Below are positions 1-6,108 of a stretch of DNA of 22,197 nt, in pieces. How positions within the stretch are numbered: position 1 is the first letter of the stretch; every line of letters starts with the position of its first letter. Source of the stretch: Syntrophopropionicum sp964397525 (GTDB taxonomy: Bacteria; Bacillota; Desulfotomaculia; Desulfotomaculales; Pelotomaculaceae); the NCBI GenBank assembly GCA_964397525.1, contig CAYNIY010000026.1, positions 1 to 22,197 of the forward strand. Direction: 5' to 3'. The notes under the pieces were generated by a model. It made no database searches. It saw only the letters and a list, made by a program, of their open reading frames with translations, and was not told the DNA's origin. A program made the position numbers and the translations under genes.

Positions 1-306
1 GCCCGTACCCTCCGCATCGGTTTCTTCTTTTTCTTTAAGCACCCAGTATTTCGCCCCGTCCGCTGTCCGTGCGAGAAACAGGTAGTCAACCAGCAGCCTT
101 CTCAGTATGAAGTAATCGCCGAAACTGTGCCACGCATCTATAATTGCGTTAACCTCTTTTTGGTTGTATACTCTATCATCCTCAAACTTGCCGGCCAGGT
201 AATGCAGTACCGGGATCCTGGTCCTGTTCGGCGCCGGGAGGCGTATAATTTTGCCGTTCTCGTCCAGGAAGACCGCTATGTTTACATTTTTCTTCTTGCC
301 GCTCAT
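1..306 (-). CDS. DUF2087 domain protein, 3' part beyond window
   Basis: The frame is open from an ATG at 306 to the window edge (102 codons), so the C-terminus is missing. The visible protein begins MSGKKKNVNIAVFLDENGKI, then shows the pattern I associate with DUF2087: a basic residue run leading into VLHYLAGKFEDDRVY, then a KEVNAIIDAWHSFGDY stretch and LRRLLVDYLFLARTADG, ending in a strand that reads KYWVLKEK. The family is small, often found alone or behind a helix-turn-helix domain; its biochemical role is unknown, and a nucleic-acid-binding role has been suggested from fold. An AAAGGAGA ribosome site lies at 321-328, inside the end of the upstream DUF6530 gene. Only three bases separate that gene's stop from this ATG, so the two are almost certainly co-transcribed and translationally coupled. 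Confidence 0.75.
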   Translation of the reverse strand, partial: MSGKKKNVNIAVFLDENGKIIRLPAPNRTRIPVLHYLAGKFEDDRVYNQKEVNAIIDAWHSFGDYFILRRLLVDYLFLARTADGAKYWVLKEKEETDAEGTG

Positions 307-309
307 TTG

Positions 310-789
310 TCAATAACCCATCTCCTTTAATATCCCCGCCAGGACAAACAAACGCTCACCCAGGATTTCGTCATCATCGCTCAGAGCCTGGTTGAAAAGG
401 GCGATGTCCTGGTCTATTTTCTCATTATCGGTGCATACAGCCACTGTCATGGCGTCGCCCTGCAGGCCGATCCTGTCGATAACCGGTTTCTCGGTGTCGT
501 ATAATTTCTCGTACCGGTACGCCTCCCGGAAATGCAGCTTTGCCCGGCAGAGCAGGATCGCCAGGTCGAGCACGCGGTGTAACGGCATTTCCTCAGACTG
601 CCTGGACCACTTTTCGCCAGTATAGCGCCAGATCTTGGCGGAGATATCCACCTTTCCCCGGTCGTTCCACTGGGCCAAACCCAGCGAAAGGCCCTTGGCC
701 TCCGAATTGTAGGCAGACCTGCCGTCGACATTTTCATAATTTTCACAGACAATGACCGGCTTGTGCTTCAAAGCGGTCGGTATTTTCAT
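310..789 (-). CDS. DUF6530 family protein
   Basis: A complete soluble protein of about 159 residues with no signal peptide or membrane segment. It carries the conserved-looking blocks HKPVIVCENYENVDGR, AKGLSLGLAQWNDRG, KIWRYTGEKWSRQSEEMP and DRIGLQGDAMTVAVCTDN, which I recognise as the DUF6530 family of Firmicutes; no function is known. Two ATGs lie in tandem (792 and 789). I chose the second because GGAGG is 7 bases upstream of it but only 4 from the first. Transcription should start from the consensus promoter at 844-872, and the 25-bp palindrome at 816-840 would lie across the start point, so the gene is probably repressed by a dimeric regulator. It is followed after three bases by the DUF2087 gene. 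The family name is from memory; the gene itself is certain. Confidence 0.8.
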   Translation of the reverse strand: MKIPTALKHKPVIVCENYENVDGRSAYNSEAKGLSLGLAQWNDRGKVDISAKIWRYTGEKWSRQSEEMPLHRVLDLAILLCRAKLHFREAYRYEKLYDTEKPVIDRIGLQGDAMTVAVCTDNEKIDQDIALFNQALSDDDEILGERLFVLAGILKEMGY

Positions 790-815
790 CATCCTGCCTC
801 CGTTGTAATTACTAG

Positions 816-840
816 TTTAGTAAATTACTAATTTACTAAA
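816..840. promoter_or_regulatory. Perfect 25-bp palindromic operator
   Basis: Two 12-base arms (TTTAGTAAATTA and its complement) meet at a single central base with no mismatch. The site starts four bases downstream of the -10 box at 844-849, so it covers the expected transcription start. A further half-site-like ATTACTAG lies at 808-815. A symmetric site in this position is typical of a repressor dimer of the MarR, TetR or GntR type; the regulator is not identified. Confidence 0.7.
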
Positions 841-843
841 TGA

Positions 844-872
844 ATTATAGCCGCCCTGAGCTGCATTGTCAA
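844..872 (-). promoter_or_regulatory. Consensus sigma-A promoter for DUF6530-DUF2087
   Basis: On the minus strand TTGACA (867-872) and TATAAT (844-849) are separated by exactly 17 bases. Both boxes match the vegetative consensus perfectly. This is the strongest promoter visible in the window and points at the DUF6530 gene, with the operator directly downstream. Such a strong promoter with an overlapping palindrome suggests tight repression followed by high expression. Confidence 0.8.
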
Positions 873-877
873 GGGGA

Positions 878-898
878 GGGGACGTTCTTTTTGCTTCC
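878..898. repeat. Partial copy of the 29-bp REP-like hairpin repeat
   Basis: Only the right 21 bases of the repeat are present (GGGGACGTTC core and the TGCTTCC arm). It is followed by AGCGTAAT, and the same AGCGTAA follows the next full copy, so the two form a tandem duplication that included flanking sequence. Confidence 0.75.
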
Positions 899-906
899 AG
901 CGTAAT

Positions 907-935
907 GGAAGCACAGGGACGTTCTTTTTGCTTCC
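907..935. repeat. 29-bp REP-like hairpin repeat, GACGTTC orientation
   Basis: Full copy with arms GGAAGCA and TGCTTCC around a core reading CAGGGACGTTC then a T-run. It forms an inverted pair with the copy at 986-1014, with a different hairpin (947-975) between them, an arrangement like the BIMEs of enterobacterial REP elements. Confidence 0.85.
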
Positions 936-946
936 AGCGTAAAAAA

Positions 947-975
947 TGCGACAGTTAAGAACTTTTCCTGTCGCA
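947..975. repeat. Distinct 29-bp hairpin nested between two REP-like copies
   Basis: Perfect 8-base arms TGCGACAG and CTGTCGCA enclose a 13-base loop containing AAGAAC. Total length equals that of the GGAAGCA family and the loop shares AAGAAC, but the stem sequence is unrelated. It is probably a second family of the same kind of element. Confidence 0.65.
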
Positions 976-985
976 CATTCTGGAA

Positions 986-1014
986 GGAAGCAAAAAGAAC
1001 GTCCCCCTGCTTCC
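986..1014. repeat. 29-bp REP-like hairpin repeat, GAACGTC orientation
   Basis: Full copy, inverted relative to 907-935. Its last base is also the last base of the TAG stop of the Mbeg1-like gene on the minus strand, so the element abuts the coding end exactly. Confidence 0.85.
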
Positions 1015-1757
1015 TACGATTTATTTTTCGAAAACAATGAATCAATATCCGCCTTGATGGACGTTTTCAGTACTTCCTGATACTCCTTGGCAAATAGTTG
1101 AATCGTACTTTTTAGAAGCGATTTGGTCAGGGGATCCATGTTTTTGAACGATCTCATCACGTCATTGGCTACCCTTAAGCCTCTCTTCGATAATTCAGTA
1201 AACGTCATGGCCCCTGTCGCCTGAATTATTTCAAACAAACCGTCAACAAACTGCGCCCTCTGTTCCAACGTAAGCTGTTCAAGCCACAACCTGACTGTTT
1301 TATTAAAAATACTGCTGGACTTTGTTAATCCCGGCTCACAGACAAAATGCGTGCCGCTCACCTGCCATGAAAAAACATCATGCTGCATAATCCCGATCCG
1401 GTCACTGTTGATGATTTTAAAGTCTTCGCCACGCTCCAACAGCATGCCCACTATAGAAGATTTCGGGATGTAAGTATTAATCCGGCTCAGTATGCTTTGA
1501 TAACCGTCGCTTTGGATGACTGTCGTCTGAAATCCCGGACCGTCGTTGTTGTAAACAGCGGCAATCCTTTTTCGCATGGCGGCAGTTACGTGTGCCGCCG
1601 CATAAACCGCCAGGTTTCCCCCCTTTGAATGCCCGCCGAGATAAAAATTACCCTTATAATTTGAAATATTTTTTTTCGTATAATTTACGGCATCCAGCTG
1701 TGACTGCACTTCATCCATGAAGCTCATCTGGAAATCCTCTTTCCAGCCGGCCAGCGT
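1014..1757 (-). CDS. Mbeg1-like (DUF2974) alpha/beta hydrolase, N-terminus lost in a gap
   Basis: The frame runs uninterrupted into the N gap at 1757; the ATG at 1727 is internal, because the ten codons before it read TLAGWKEDFQ, matching the family block GWKEDF-x-MSF that precedes the nucleophile region. About 248 residues remain of a family usually near 380-400. The nucleophile elbow is GGHSKGGNLAVYAA, followed by an NNDGPGF block and GIMQHDVFSWQV, where the His is a plausible catalytic base. Family members are predicted lipase/esterase-type hydrolases with no firm substrate. A helical C-terminal region of about 100 residues follows. The stop codon overlaps the edge of a REP-like repeat. 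No partner gene is evident; the neighbour across the gap may or may not be truly adjacent. Confidence 0.8.
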   Translation of the reverse strand, partial: TLAGWKEDFQMSFMDEVQSQLDAVNYTKKNISNYKGNFYLGGHSKGGNLAVYAAAHVTAAMRKRIAAVYNNDGPGFQTTVIQSDGYQSILSRINTYIPKSSIVGMLLERGEDFKIINSDRIGIMQHDVFSWQVSGTHFVCEPGLTKSSSIFNKTVRLWLEQLTLEQRAQFVDGLFEIIQATGAMTFTELSKRGLRVANDVMRSFKNMDPLTKSLLKSTIQLFAKEYQEVLKTSIKADIDSLFSKNKS

Positions 1758-1857
1758 NNNNNNNNNNNNNNNNNNNNNNNNNNNNNNNNNNNNNNNNNNN
1801 NNNNNNNNNNNNNNNNNNNNNNNNNNNNNNNNNNNNNNNNNNNNNNNNNNNNNNNNN
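1758..1857. other. Assembly gap (100 N)
   Basis: Exactly 100 N, the usual placeholder for a join of unknown length. It removes the 5' half of the Mbeg1-like gene, and a REP-like repeat starts at its right edge, so repeat-related assembly failure is likely. Confidence 0.95.
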
Positions 1858-1885
1858 GAAGCACAGGGACGTTCTTTTTGCTTCC
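1858..1885. repeat. REP-like hairpin repeat cut by the gap by one base
   Basis: Bases 2 to 29 of the 29-bp element in GACGTTC orientation; the first G is lost in the N run. It ends two bases before the stop codon of the terpene-cyclase-fold gene. Confidence 0.85.
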
Positions 1886-1887
1886 TT

Positions 1888-2871
1888 TTAATAATATTCT
1901 TTCAATACTTTCAGTGCCTTGAGCGTTACCCATTTCGAAGGCAGGCCTTTTTTTTCAATATTGACGAGCATTTTCCCGTTGTTCGAGCTTTCGAGCTTCC
2001 ACCTGCCATCTTTCATTTGTTTGCTTTTTAAAATTTCTATTGCATCCTGCAGCCTTGGATCTCTCACTTTTAAGCCTGCAAAAATTTCCAGCAGCTCAAG
2101 GATATCCGTCTGATACATCAGGGGGAAGCCCAGTCTGAGCCATCCGGGTCTGGAGATGACTTCCAGGTTGTGGCTCTTTTTATAAATATGATGTTTAAGA
2201 AAATATTCAATAAGCTCATCCATTTTTTTGATCGTTTCGCGGCTGCGTCTTTCAGGCGGTATTGCAGCCAGTGCTTTCAGCGCTTTCGCCACACCCATAT
2301 GACATGAATGACGGCCCCAGCACATCTTGTACCTTTCATACATCTTGCCAACCGGAAAGTCTTCAATTGCGTCATCTGCCCGCTGGTAACTGGTGATCCA
2401 CTCAATAGCCTTCTGTACCCTGCTGTCGTCCAAATATCCCAGTTTTATCAGGGCATAAACCATATTTCCGGTAAGGCAGGGAACAACGCCGCTGGCGAGT
2501 CCGGCGCCGGTCCTGGCGCTTTGAGTATATGAAAATCCACCGTTTTCGGGATCCTGGGAATGCCTGAGTATAAATTCACATGCGTTTTTGATCCGCTGAT
2601 CATCCGGGTCGGCAGCCATTTCGGCCAGTAGTAACAGGGTCCAGACGGTTCCTGTATATTTATCATTGTAGAACCTTTCAGGAATCCCCCACGATCCGTC
2701 ATTGTTTTGTTTATCGATTATTTCCGGCACAATGCCGTTTTCCATGATGGCCTTTTGGGTATCTCTGACCACCGGTTCGTTTAAAGAACTGCCCAGTAAA
2801 GAGATAAGTGTATAGTATCTGACTGAGGGGTTGTTCTCTTCCAGCAGCCACTCGACAACCTTATCTGCCAT
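1888..2871 (-). CDS. Prenyltransferase/squalene-cyclase-repeat protein (alpha/alpha toroid)
   Basis: A soluble protein of about 327 residues built from helical repeats. QW-like motifs of the cyclase and prenyltransferase superfamily are visible: NNDGSWG near the N-terminus, ENGGFSYTQ in the middle and MKDGRWKLE near the C-terminus. I see no DxDD motif of squalene-hopene cyclases and it is half their length, so it is not a full cyclase; the fold is clear, the reaction is not. Similar stand-alone proteins occur in Clostridia and archaea and are generally annotated only by fold. A GTG at 2883 is in frame, but AGAGGTG sits 9 bases before the ATG at 2871, which I prefer. It appears to be transcribed alone, with a REP-like copy two bases after its stop and another upstream at 2934-2962. 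Confidence 0.7.
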   Translation of the reverse strand: MADKVVEWLLEENNPSVRYYTLISLLGSSLNEPVVRDTQKAIMENGIVPEIIDKQNNDGSWGIPERFYNDKYTGTVWTLLLLAEMAADPDDQRIKNACEFILRHSQDPENGGFSYTQSARTGAGLASGVVPCLTGNMVYALIKLGYLDDSRVQKAIEWITSYQRADDAIEDFPVGKMYERYKMCWGRHSCHMGVAKALKALAAIPPERRSRETIKKMDELIEYFLKHHIYKKSHNLEVISRPGWLRLGFPLMYQTDILELLEIFAGLKVRDPRLQDAIEILKSKQMKDGRWKLESSNNGKMLVNIEKKGLPSKWVTLKALKVLKEYY

Positions 2872-2933
2872 TGTCACCAGCACCTCTTACTGTTCCATTT
2901 TTCTCTATCACCCTGCTGCAATCAATGCACCAG

Positions 2934-2962
2934 GGAAGCAAGGGGACGGTTCTCCTGCTTCC
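2934..2962. repeat. REP-like hairpin repeat, variant core (GACGGTTCTCC)
   Basis: Same length and same outer arm (GGAAGCA) as the main family, but the core reads AGGGGACGGTTCTCC. This is the second core type; the other example in the window is at 4218-4246. Confidence 0.8.
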
Positions 2963-3041
2963 TTTAGGGAAGCTTATCTGCTGCCATCGCAGCCTTTCAG
3001 CTGATCCTGGCATCTTTTTGCCGTTTGCCCTGTCCGACATC

Positions 3042-3072
3042 AAAAAAAATGATGACCGCAGAGGCTCATCAT
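3042..3072 (-). terminator. Rho-independent terminator after the SPFH gene
   Basis: On the minus strand a stem with arms ATGATGA and TCATCAT (plus two inner G-C pairs) is followed directly by a run of eight T. It lies 23 bases beyond the SPFH stop codon, in the right orientation to end that transcript. Confidence 0.75.
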
Positions 3073-3095
3073 AATACAGCTGAAAATCTTATTTT

Positions 3096-4064
3096 TTAGG
3101 ACTGCCGGGGTTCATGGGGTTCACGAGGTTCACGAGGTTCATGAGGCTCATGAGGTATATTGGTTTCCTGTGCTTTCATCGGTTCCTGGGCCTTATGGGT
3201 TTCCTTACGTTCCATTTTTACGGGGAGCACCCCGGCCAGTTGACCGATCACATTTACCAGTTCAGCTTCTGCGGGAACAACAACTTTGGCATTATCCTTA
3301 AGAGCGGTCTCAACCGCTTCAAGCTTCCTCAAAAGCTGAGCATTGCCCTTGAAATACATGTCCGCGGCCTCGTTTACCAGTTGTATGGCCTGCGCTTCGC
3401 CTTCAGCGGCCAGGATTTTAGCCTGCTTAATGCCTTCCGCTTTTTTGATTTCCGCTCGCTTGATCCCATCGGCCGTAGTTTCGGCAGCGGTGGCAAAGTC
3501 GATCGCGGCGATCTTTTCATTCTCCGCCTTGACGACCTTATTCATGGTATCCTGCACATCTTTCGGCGGGTCAATCTCCTTCAGCTCGGTCCTCATAATA
3601 TCAATGCCCCAATTTTGGGTTTCGCTCTTCAGTGTCTCGAGCAGGTCTGTGTTGATCCGGCCTCTTTCACTGTTGGCCGATCTCAGGGACAGGGTGCCAA
3701 TGATATTTCTCAGCGTCGTTCTGGCCAATGCAACAATCTGAATCTGGTAGTTGTTAACATTGTACATTGAATTTTTAACGCTTTCCTCTTCTGTTTTGAT
3801 CTTGAAATAAACCTGCGCGTCCACCGTGGCATTCAGGTTGTCGTTGGTGATAATCACCTGGGGCTCGGCATTCACCATTTGTTCTGTTGTATTTACCTGG
3901 TAAATATTTTGAATAACTGGTATGATCCAGTGAAAACCAGGCTGGGCAAACTTGGTATATTTGCCGAAGGTTTCGATCAGTGCACGGTGGGTCGGCCGGA
4001 CGATCCTGATGCCGGCGAAAAACAGGACAACGATGACTAATATCACTGCATATAATATATACAT
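3096..4064 (-). CDS. SPFH/stomatin-like membrane protein (band 7)
   Basis: A protein of about 322 residues. Residues 1-20 form one N-terminal membrane anchor (MYILYAVILVIVVLFFAGI), followed by the band 7 domain with RPTHRALIETFGKYTKFAQPG and NNYQIQIVALARTTLRNIIG, then a charged coiled-coil stretch rich in AEGIKQAKILAAEGEAQA as in QmcA/stomatins. Such proteins oligomerise into membrane microdomain scaffolds and often control proteases; no NfeD partner is adjacent here. The in-frame TTG at 4079 lies within the ribosome site itself; GGAGGTG is 5 to 6 bases before the ATG at 4064, which is therefore the start. The C-terminus is odd: HEPHEPREPREPHEP repeats encoded by a 9-bp tandem array. A hairpin terminator follows, so the gene is monocistronic. 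Confidence 0.9.
   Translation of the reverse strand: MYILYAVILVIVVLFFAGIRIVRPTHRALIETFGKYTKFAQPGFHWIIPVIQNIYQVNTTEQMVNAEPQVIITNDNLNATVDAQVYFKIKTEEESVKNSMYNVNNYQIQIVALARTTLRNIIGTLSLRSANSERGRINTDLLETLKSETQNWGIDIMRTELKEIDPPKDVQDTMNKVVKAENEKIAAIDFATAAETTADGIKRAEIKKAEGIKQAKILAAEGEAQAIQLVNEAADMYFKGNAQLLRKLEAVETALKDNAKVVVPAEAELVNVIGQLAGVLPVKMERKETHKAQEPMKAQETNIPHEPHEPREPREPHEPRQS
3109..3153. repeat. 9-bp tandem repeat, five units, in the SPFH 3' end
   Basis: Five consecutive units of GGTTCAYGR (plus strand) encode the tripeptide repeat HEP/REP in the SPFH tail. Unit length is a multiple of three, so copy-number change would keep the frame. Such arrays commonly vary between strains. Confidence 0.8.
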
Positions 4065-4088
4065 ATTTACACCTCCCAAATTGTAAAA

Positions 4089-4122
4089 ATCCCTGTATAT
4101 AACATATCATATAAACAGGGAT
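4089..4122. promoter_or_regulatory. Inverted repeat upstream of the SPFH gene
   Basis: Perfect 8-base arms ATCCCTGT and ACAGGGAT flank an 18-base AT-rich centre with several TATAT tracts, 25 bases upstream of the SPFH start codon. It may be an operator overlapping the -10 region or a leader hairpin; the sequence does not decide. Confidence 0.4.
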
Positions 4123-4172
4123 AAACATATAGGATTATCTTTGCGGATTGCAAATATTAGCTTAAGCTTTAT

Positions 4173-4919
4173 TTATTTTTGGGAAGCAAAAAGAACGTCC
4201 CTTTGCTTCTGCTTTTTGGAAGCAGGAGAACCGTCCCCTTGCTTCCGCCTGGCCTCGAATCTCTCGTTGGCCTCCATGATCGCTTTGGCCACTTCGTTGT
4301 CCGGAGGCATGTCGTCACATCTGAGAAACACCTTGTAAACCTTGAGCGCCACAATTGCTATCTGGGAGGGATTGGTCGGCACTGCCCCGCCGGGGAAGCA
4401 TTGTGCACGCTCTCGCAGGAACGCTGCCGCAGCTTTTACCGCTGCATGCTGGTCGCGGTCGAGGCTGGTGGGGTAACTGAATTTCCAGCGCTTTACACGC
4501 TGGTTAACCAGCGCCTTGTCATTTTCACCGGCGGCAATCCCGGCCGCGGTAAATATCCGGCAGTCGTAGCTGCGGCAGGTCAGCGAGCGGTGCTCGTAGA
4601 TCGAACACCTGCCATCGATCAGCATCGGGCAGCAGCCTTTTTCGTCATAGCCCAAAATTACATTGCCTTTAGGCAGGCCGGGCGCCGGGAATAAAAGTTT
4701 TTTATTGATCCGGGCTATGGTCCGGGTCTCCTCCGGCCTGATATGGATGAAATGAGATGACATACAGCAGGCGATGCAATCACCGCATGGCACATCTGCC
4801 CCGTTTTCTTTCACCAGTGCGCTCCGTGTACGGCGGAGCCAGGAGGAGAAGCAGCCTGCAGGCAGATCCTGCTGCTTTTCAGTATTTTCTTCACCGGGTA
4901 GTATTTTATCTTTACTCAT
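4173..4919 (-). CDS. YkgJ-family cysteine cluster protein with repeat-derived C-terminus
   Basis: About 248 residues, soluble, rich in cysteines: CGDCIACC at 45-52, CC at 96-97 and C105, C115 and C120 in DGRCSIYEHRSLTCRSYDC. This is the YkgJ/FliB-type pattern, thought to bind zinc or an iron-sulfur centre; the substrate is unknown. The natural protein seems to end near residue 224. The remaining residues (QGDGSPAS, then KQRDVLFAS) are translated from two REP-like elements at 4218-4246 and 4182-4210, and the stop codon comes just after the second. The start at 4919 has AGGGG 7 bases upstream, a modest ribosome site. It stands between the SPFH gene and the ABC/partner-switch cluster, 57 bases from the latter, and no functional link with either is apparent. 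Confidence 0.8.
   Translation of the reverse strand: MSKDKILPGEENTEKQQDLPAGCFSSWLRRTRSALVKENGADVPCGDCIACCMSSHFIHIRPEETRTIARINKKLLFPAPGLPKGNVILGYDEKGCCPMLIDGRCSIYEHRSLTCRSYDCRIFTAAGIAAGENDKALVNQRVKRWKFSYPTSLDRDQHAAVKAAAAFLRERAQCFPGGAVPTNPSQIAIVALKVYKVFLRCDDMPPDNEVAKAIMEANERFEARRKQGDGSPASKKQKQRDVLFASQK
4182..4210. repeat. REP-like hairpin repeat (GAACGTC core) inside the YkgJ gene end
   Basis: Copy of the main core type; final base is T, not C. In the minus-strand frame it encodes KQRDVLFAS, the last residues of the YkgJ-family protein. Confidence 0.85.
4218..4246. repeat. REP-like hairpin repeat (GAACCGTCC core) inside the YkgJ gene end
   Basis: Full copy of the variant core, seven bases from a main-type copy in the same orientation. 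Encodes KQGDGSPAS in the YkgJ-family frame. Confidence 0.85.
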
Positions 4920-4976
4920 CGACTAGCCCCTAACATATGAAAAAACTCTGCTGGTTTTATAATCAAAACTGCACCT

Positions 4977-6092
4977 TCAACAAGCGTCAACATGCAGATT
5001 ATTGCCCCTGGGCTCCCCTTTTACCTTTAAGGTTAAAATATTCCTGCCCTTTTCATATTTATAGTCAATGCTCTCACACCTGCTTTTGATCAGTATAATG
5101 CCGATATCGTCCTCCCGCTCGCCGTCCTCGAGGACATTGGTTTTCTCACCGGTACTTGCACAAATAAAGGACAGGCTGCCGTCCTTTTCTGCGTAGTTAA
5201 GACTTATATTTATATCACTGAAGTCAGACTGCAAACCAAGAACTTCTTCAGCCAGCGATATGATGTAGTTACAGGACCGGGCAGAAAGCATATGTTTATC
5301 GCAAAACGCTTCAATTTCAGCATTCATGGCATATAAGTCATATTCCCTGCTGGTAATATGATAGGTAAAGCTGCGTATTCTGTTTATGAAAGCCCTGGTT
5401 TTTTCTTTTTGCGGATTTCCAAAAATCTGTTGGGGTGTGCCCTCCTCGTAGATTATCCCTTCATCCAGATAAAATACCCGGTCAGAAATATTGCGGGCCA
5501 ATTCCATTTCGTGGGTTACGATCACCATGGTCATGCCCTCCCGCACCAAGCGGCGGATCACAGCCAGCACTTCGCTGACCATAGTCGGGTCCAGGGCCGA
5601 GGTAGGCTCATCAAAAAGCAATATTTCCGTTTTCATGGCCAGACAGCGGGCAATCGCCACTCTCTGTTTCTGACCCCCGGAGAGTTCATCGGGGTAACTA
5701 GAAGCTTTTTCTGCCAGCCCGACCAGGCGCAGTAAATCCATCGCGCTTGCCTGGGCTTCGCTCCGGCTTAATCCCAGCAGTTTTGTGGGCCCGATTGTCA
5801 GGTTGTCAAGAACACTTAGGTGCGCATACAGGTTAAAAGACTGAAATACCATGCCAATATACTGGCGGACTTTCGCAACGTCAGTGCTTTTATCCATCAG
5901 GGGAATATCTTTTATATGAATACTGCCCCCACTGGGCGTTTCCAGCAAATTCAGACAGCGCAGAAATGTGCTCTTGCCGCATCCTGATGGCCCGATGACG
6001 GCGATAACCTCACCTTTTTGAATATCGGTGGTTATGTTTTTCAGTACAACCAGATCTCCATAATTTTTAGACAGGTTCCTGATCTTAATCAA
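4977..6092 (-). CDS. Amino-acid ABC transporter ATPase fused to a degenerate RsbW-like domain
   Basis: Residues 1-241 are a standard polar-amino-acid (GlnQ/HisP-type) ATPase: Walker A GPSGCGKST at 34-42, Q-loop Q84, signature LSGGQKQR from 137, Walker B ILLFDEP from 157 and H194. The family normally ends near 245. Here about 115 more residues (244-358) follow with the look of a GHKL/RsbW anti-sigma kinase: ISLAEEVLGL at the N-box position, an STGEK segment where the ATP-lid DxGxG should be, and DIGIILIKSRCESIDYKYE then NILTLKVKG, like the G2 box and last strand of RsbW. The N-box Asn and DxG are missing, so it probably does not bind ATP and may be a docking domain. Start is TTG at 6092, with GGGGGTGA 6 bases upstream. 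It follows the permease by 16 bases and is last in the cluster. Confidence 0.85.
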   Translation of the reverse strand: MIKIRNLSKNYGDLVVLKNITTDIQKGEVIAVIGPSGCGKSTFLRCLNLLETPSGGSIHIKDIPLMDKSTDVAKVRQYIGMVFQSFNLYAHLSVLDNLTIGPTKLLGLSRSEAQASAMDLLRLVGLAEKASSYPDELSGGQKQRVAIARCLAMKTEILLFDEPTSALDPTMVSEVLAVIRRLVREGMTMVIVTHEMELARNISDRVFYLDEGIIYEEGTPQQIFGNPQKEKTRAFINRIRSFTYHITSREYDLYAMNAEIEAFCDKHMLSARSCNYIISLAEEVLGLQSDFSDINISLNYAEKDGSLSFICASTGEKTNVLEDGEREDDIGIILIKSRCESIDYKYEKGRNILTLKVKGEPRGNNLHVDAC

Positions 6093-6108
6093 AATTATTC
6101 ACCCCCGC

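Noticed and set aside
1758..1857. The apparent loss of the Mbeg1-like N-terminus as a biological truncation
   Set aside because: The reading frame runs straight into a run of N, so the loss is an assembly artefact.
3114..3770. Long plus-strand open frames over the SPFH gene
   Set aside because: They are antisense shadows of a well-supported band 7 coding sequence and have no recognisable domain or ribosome site.
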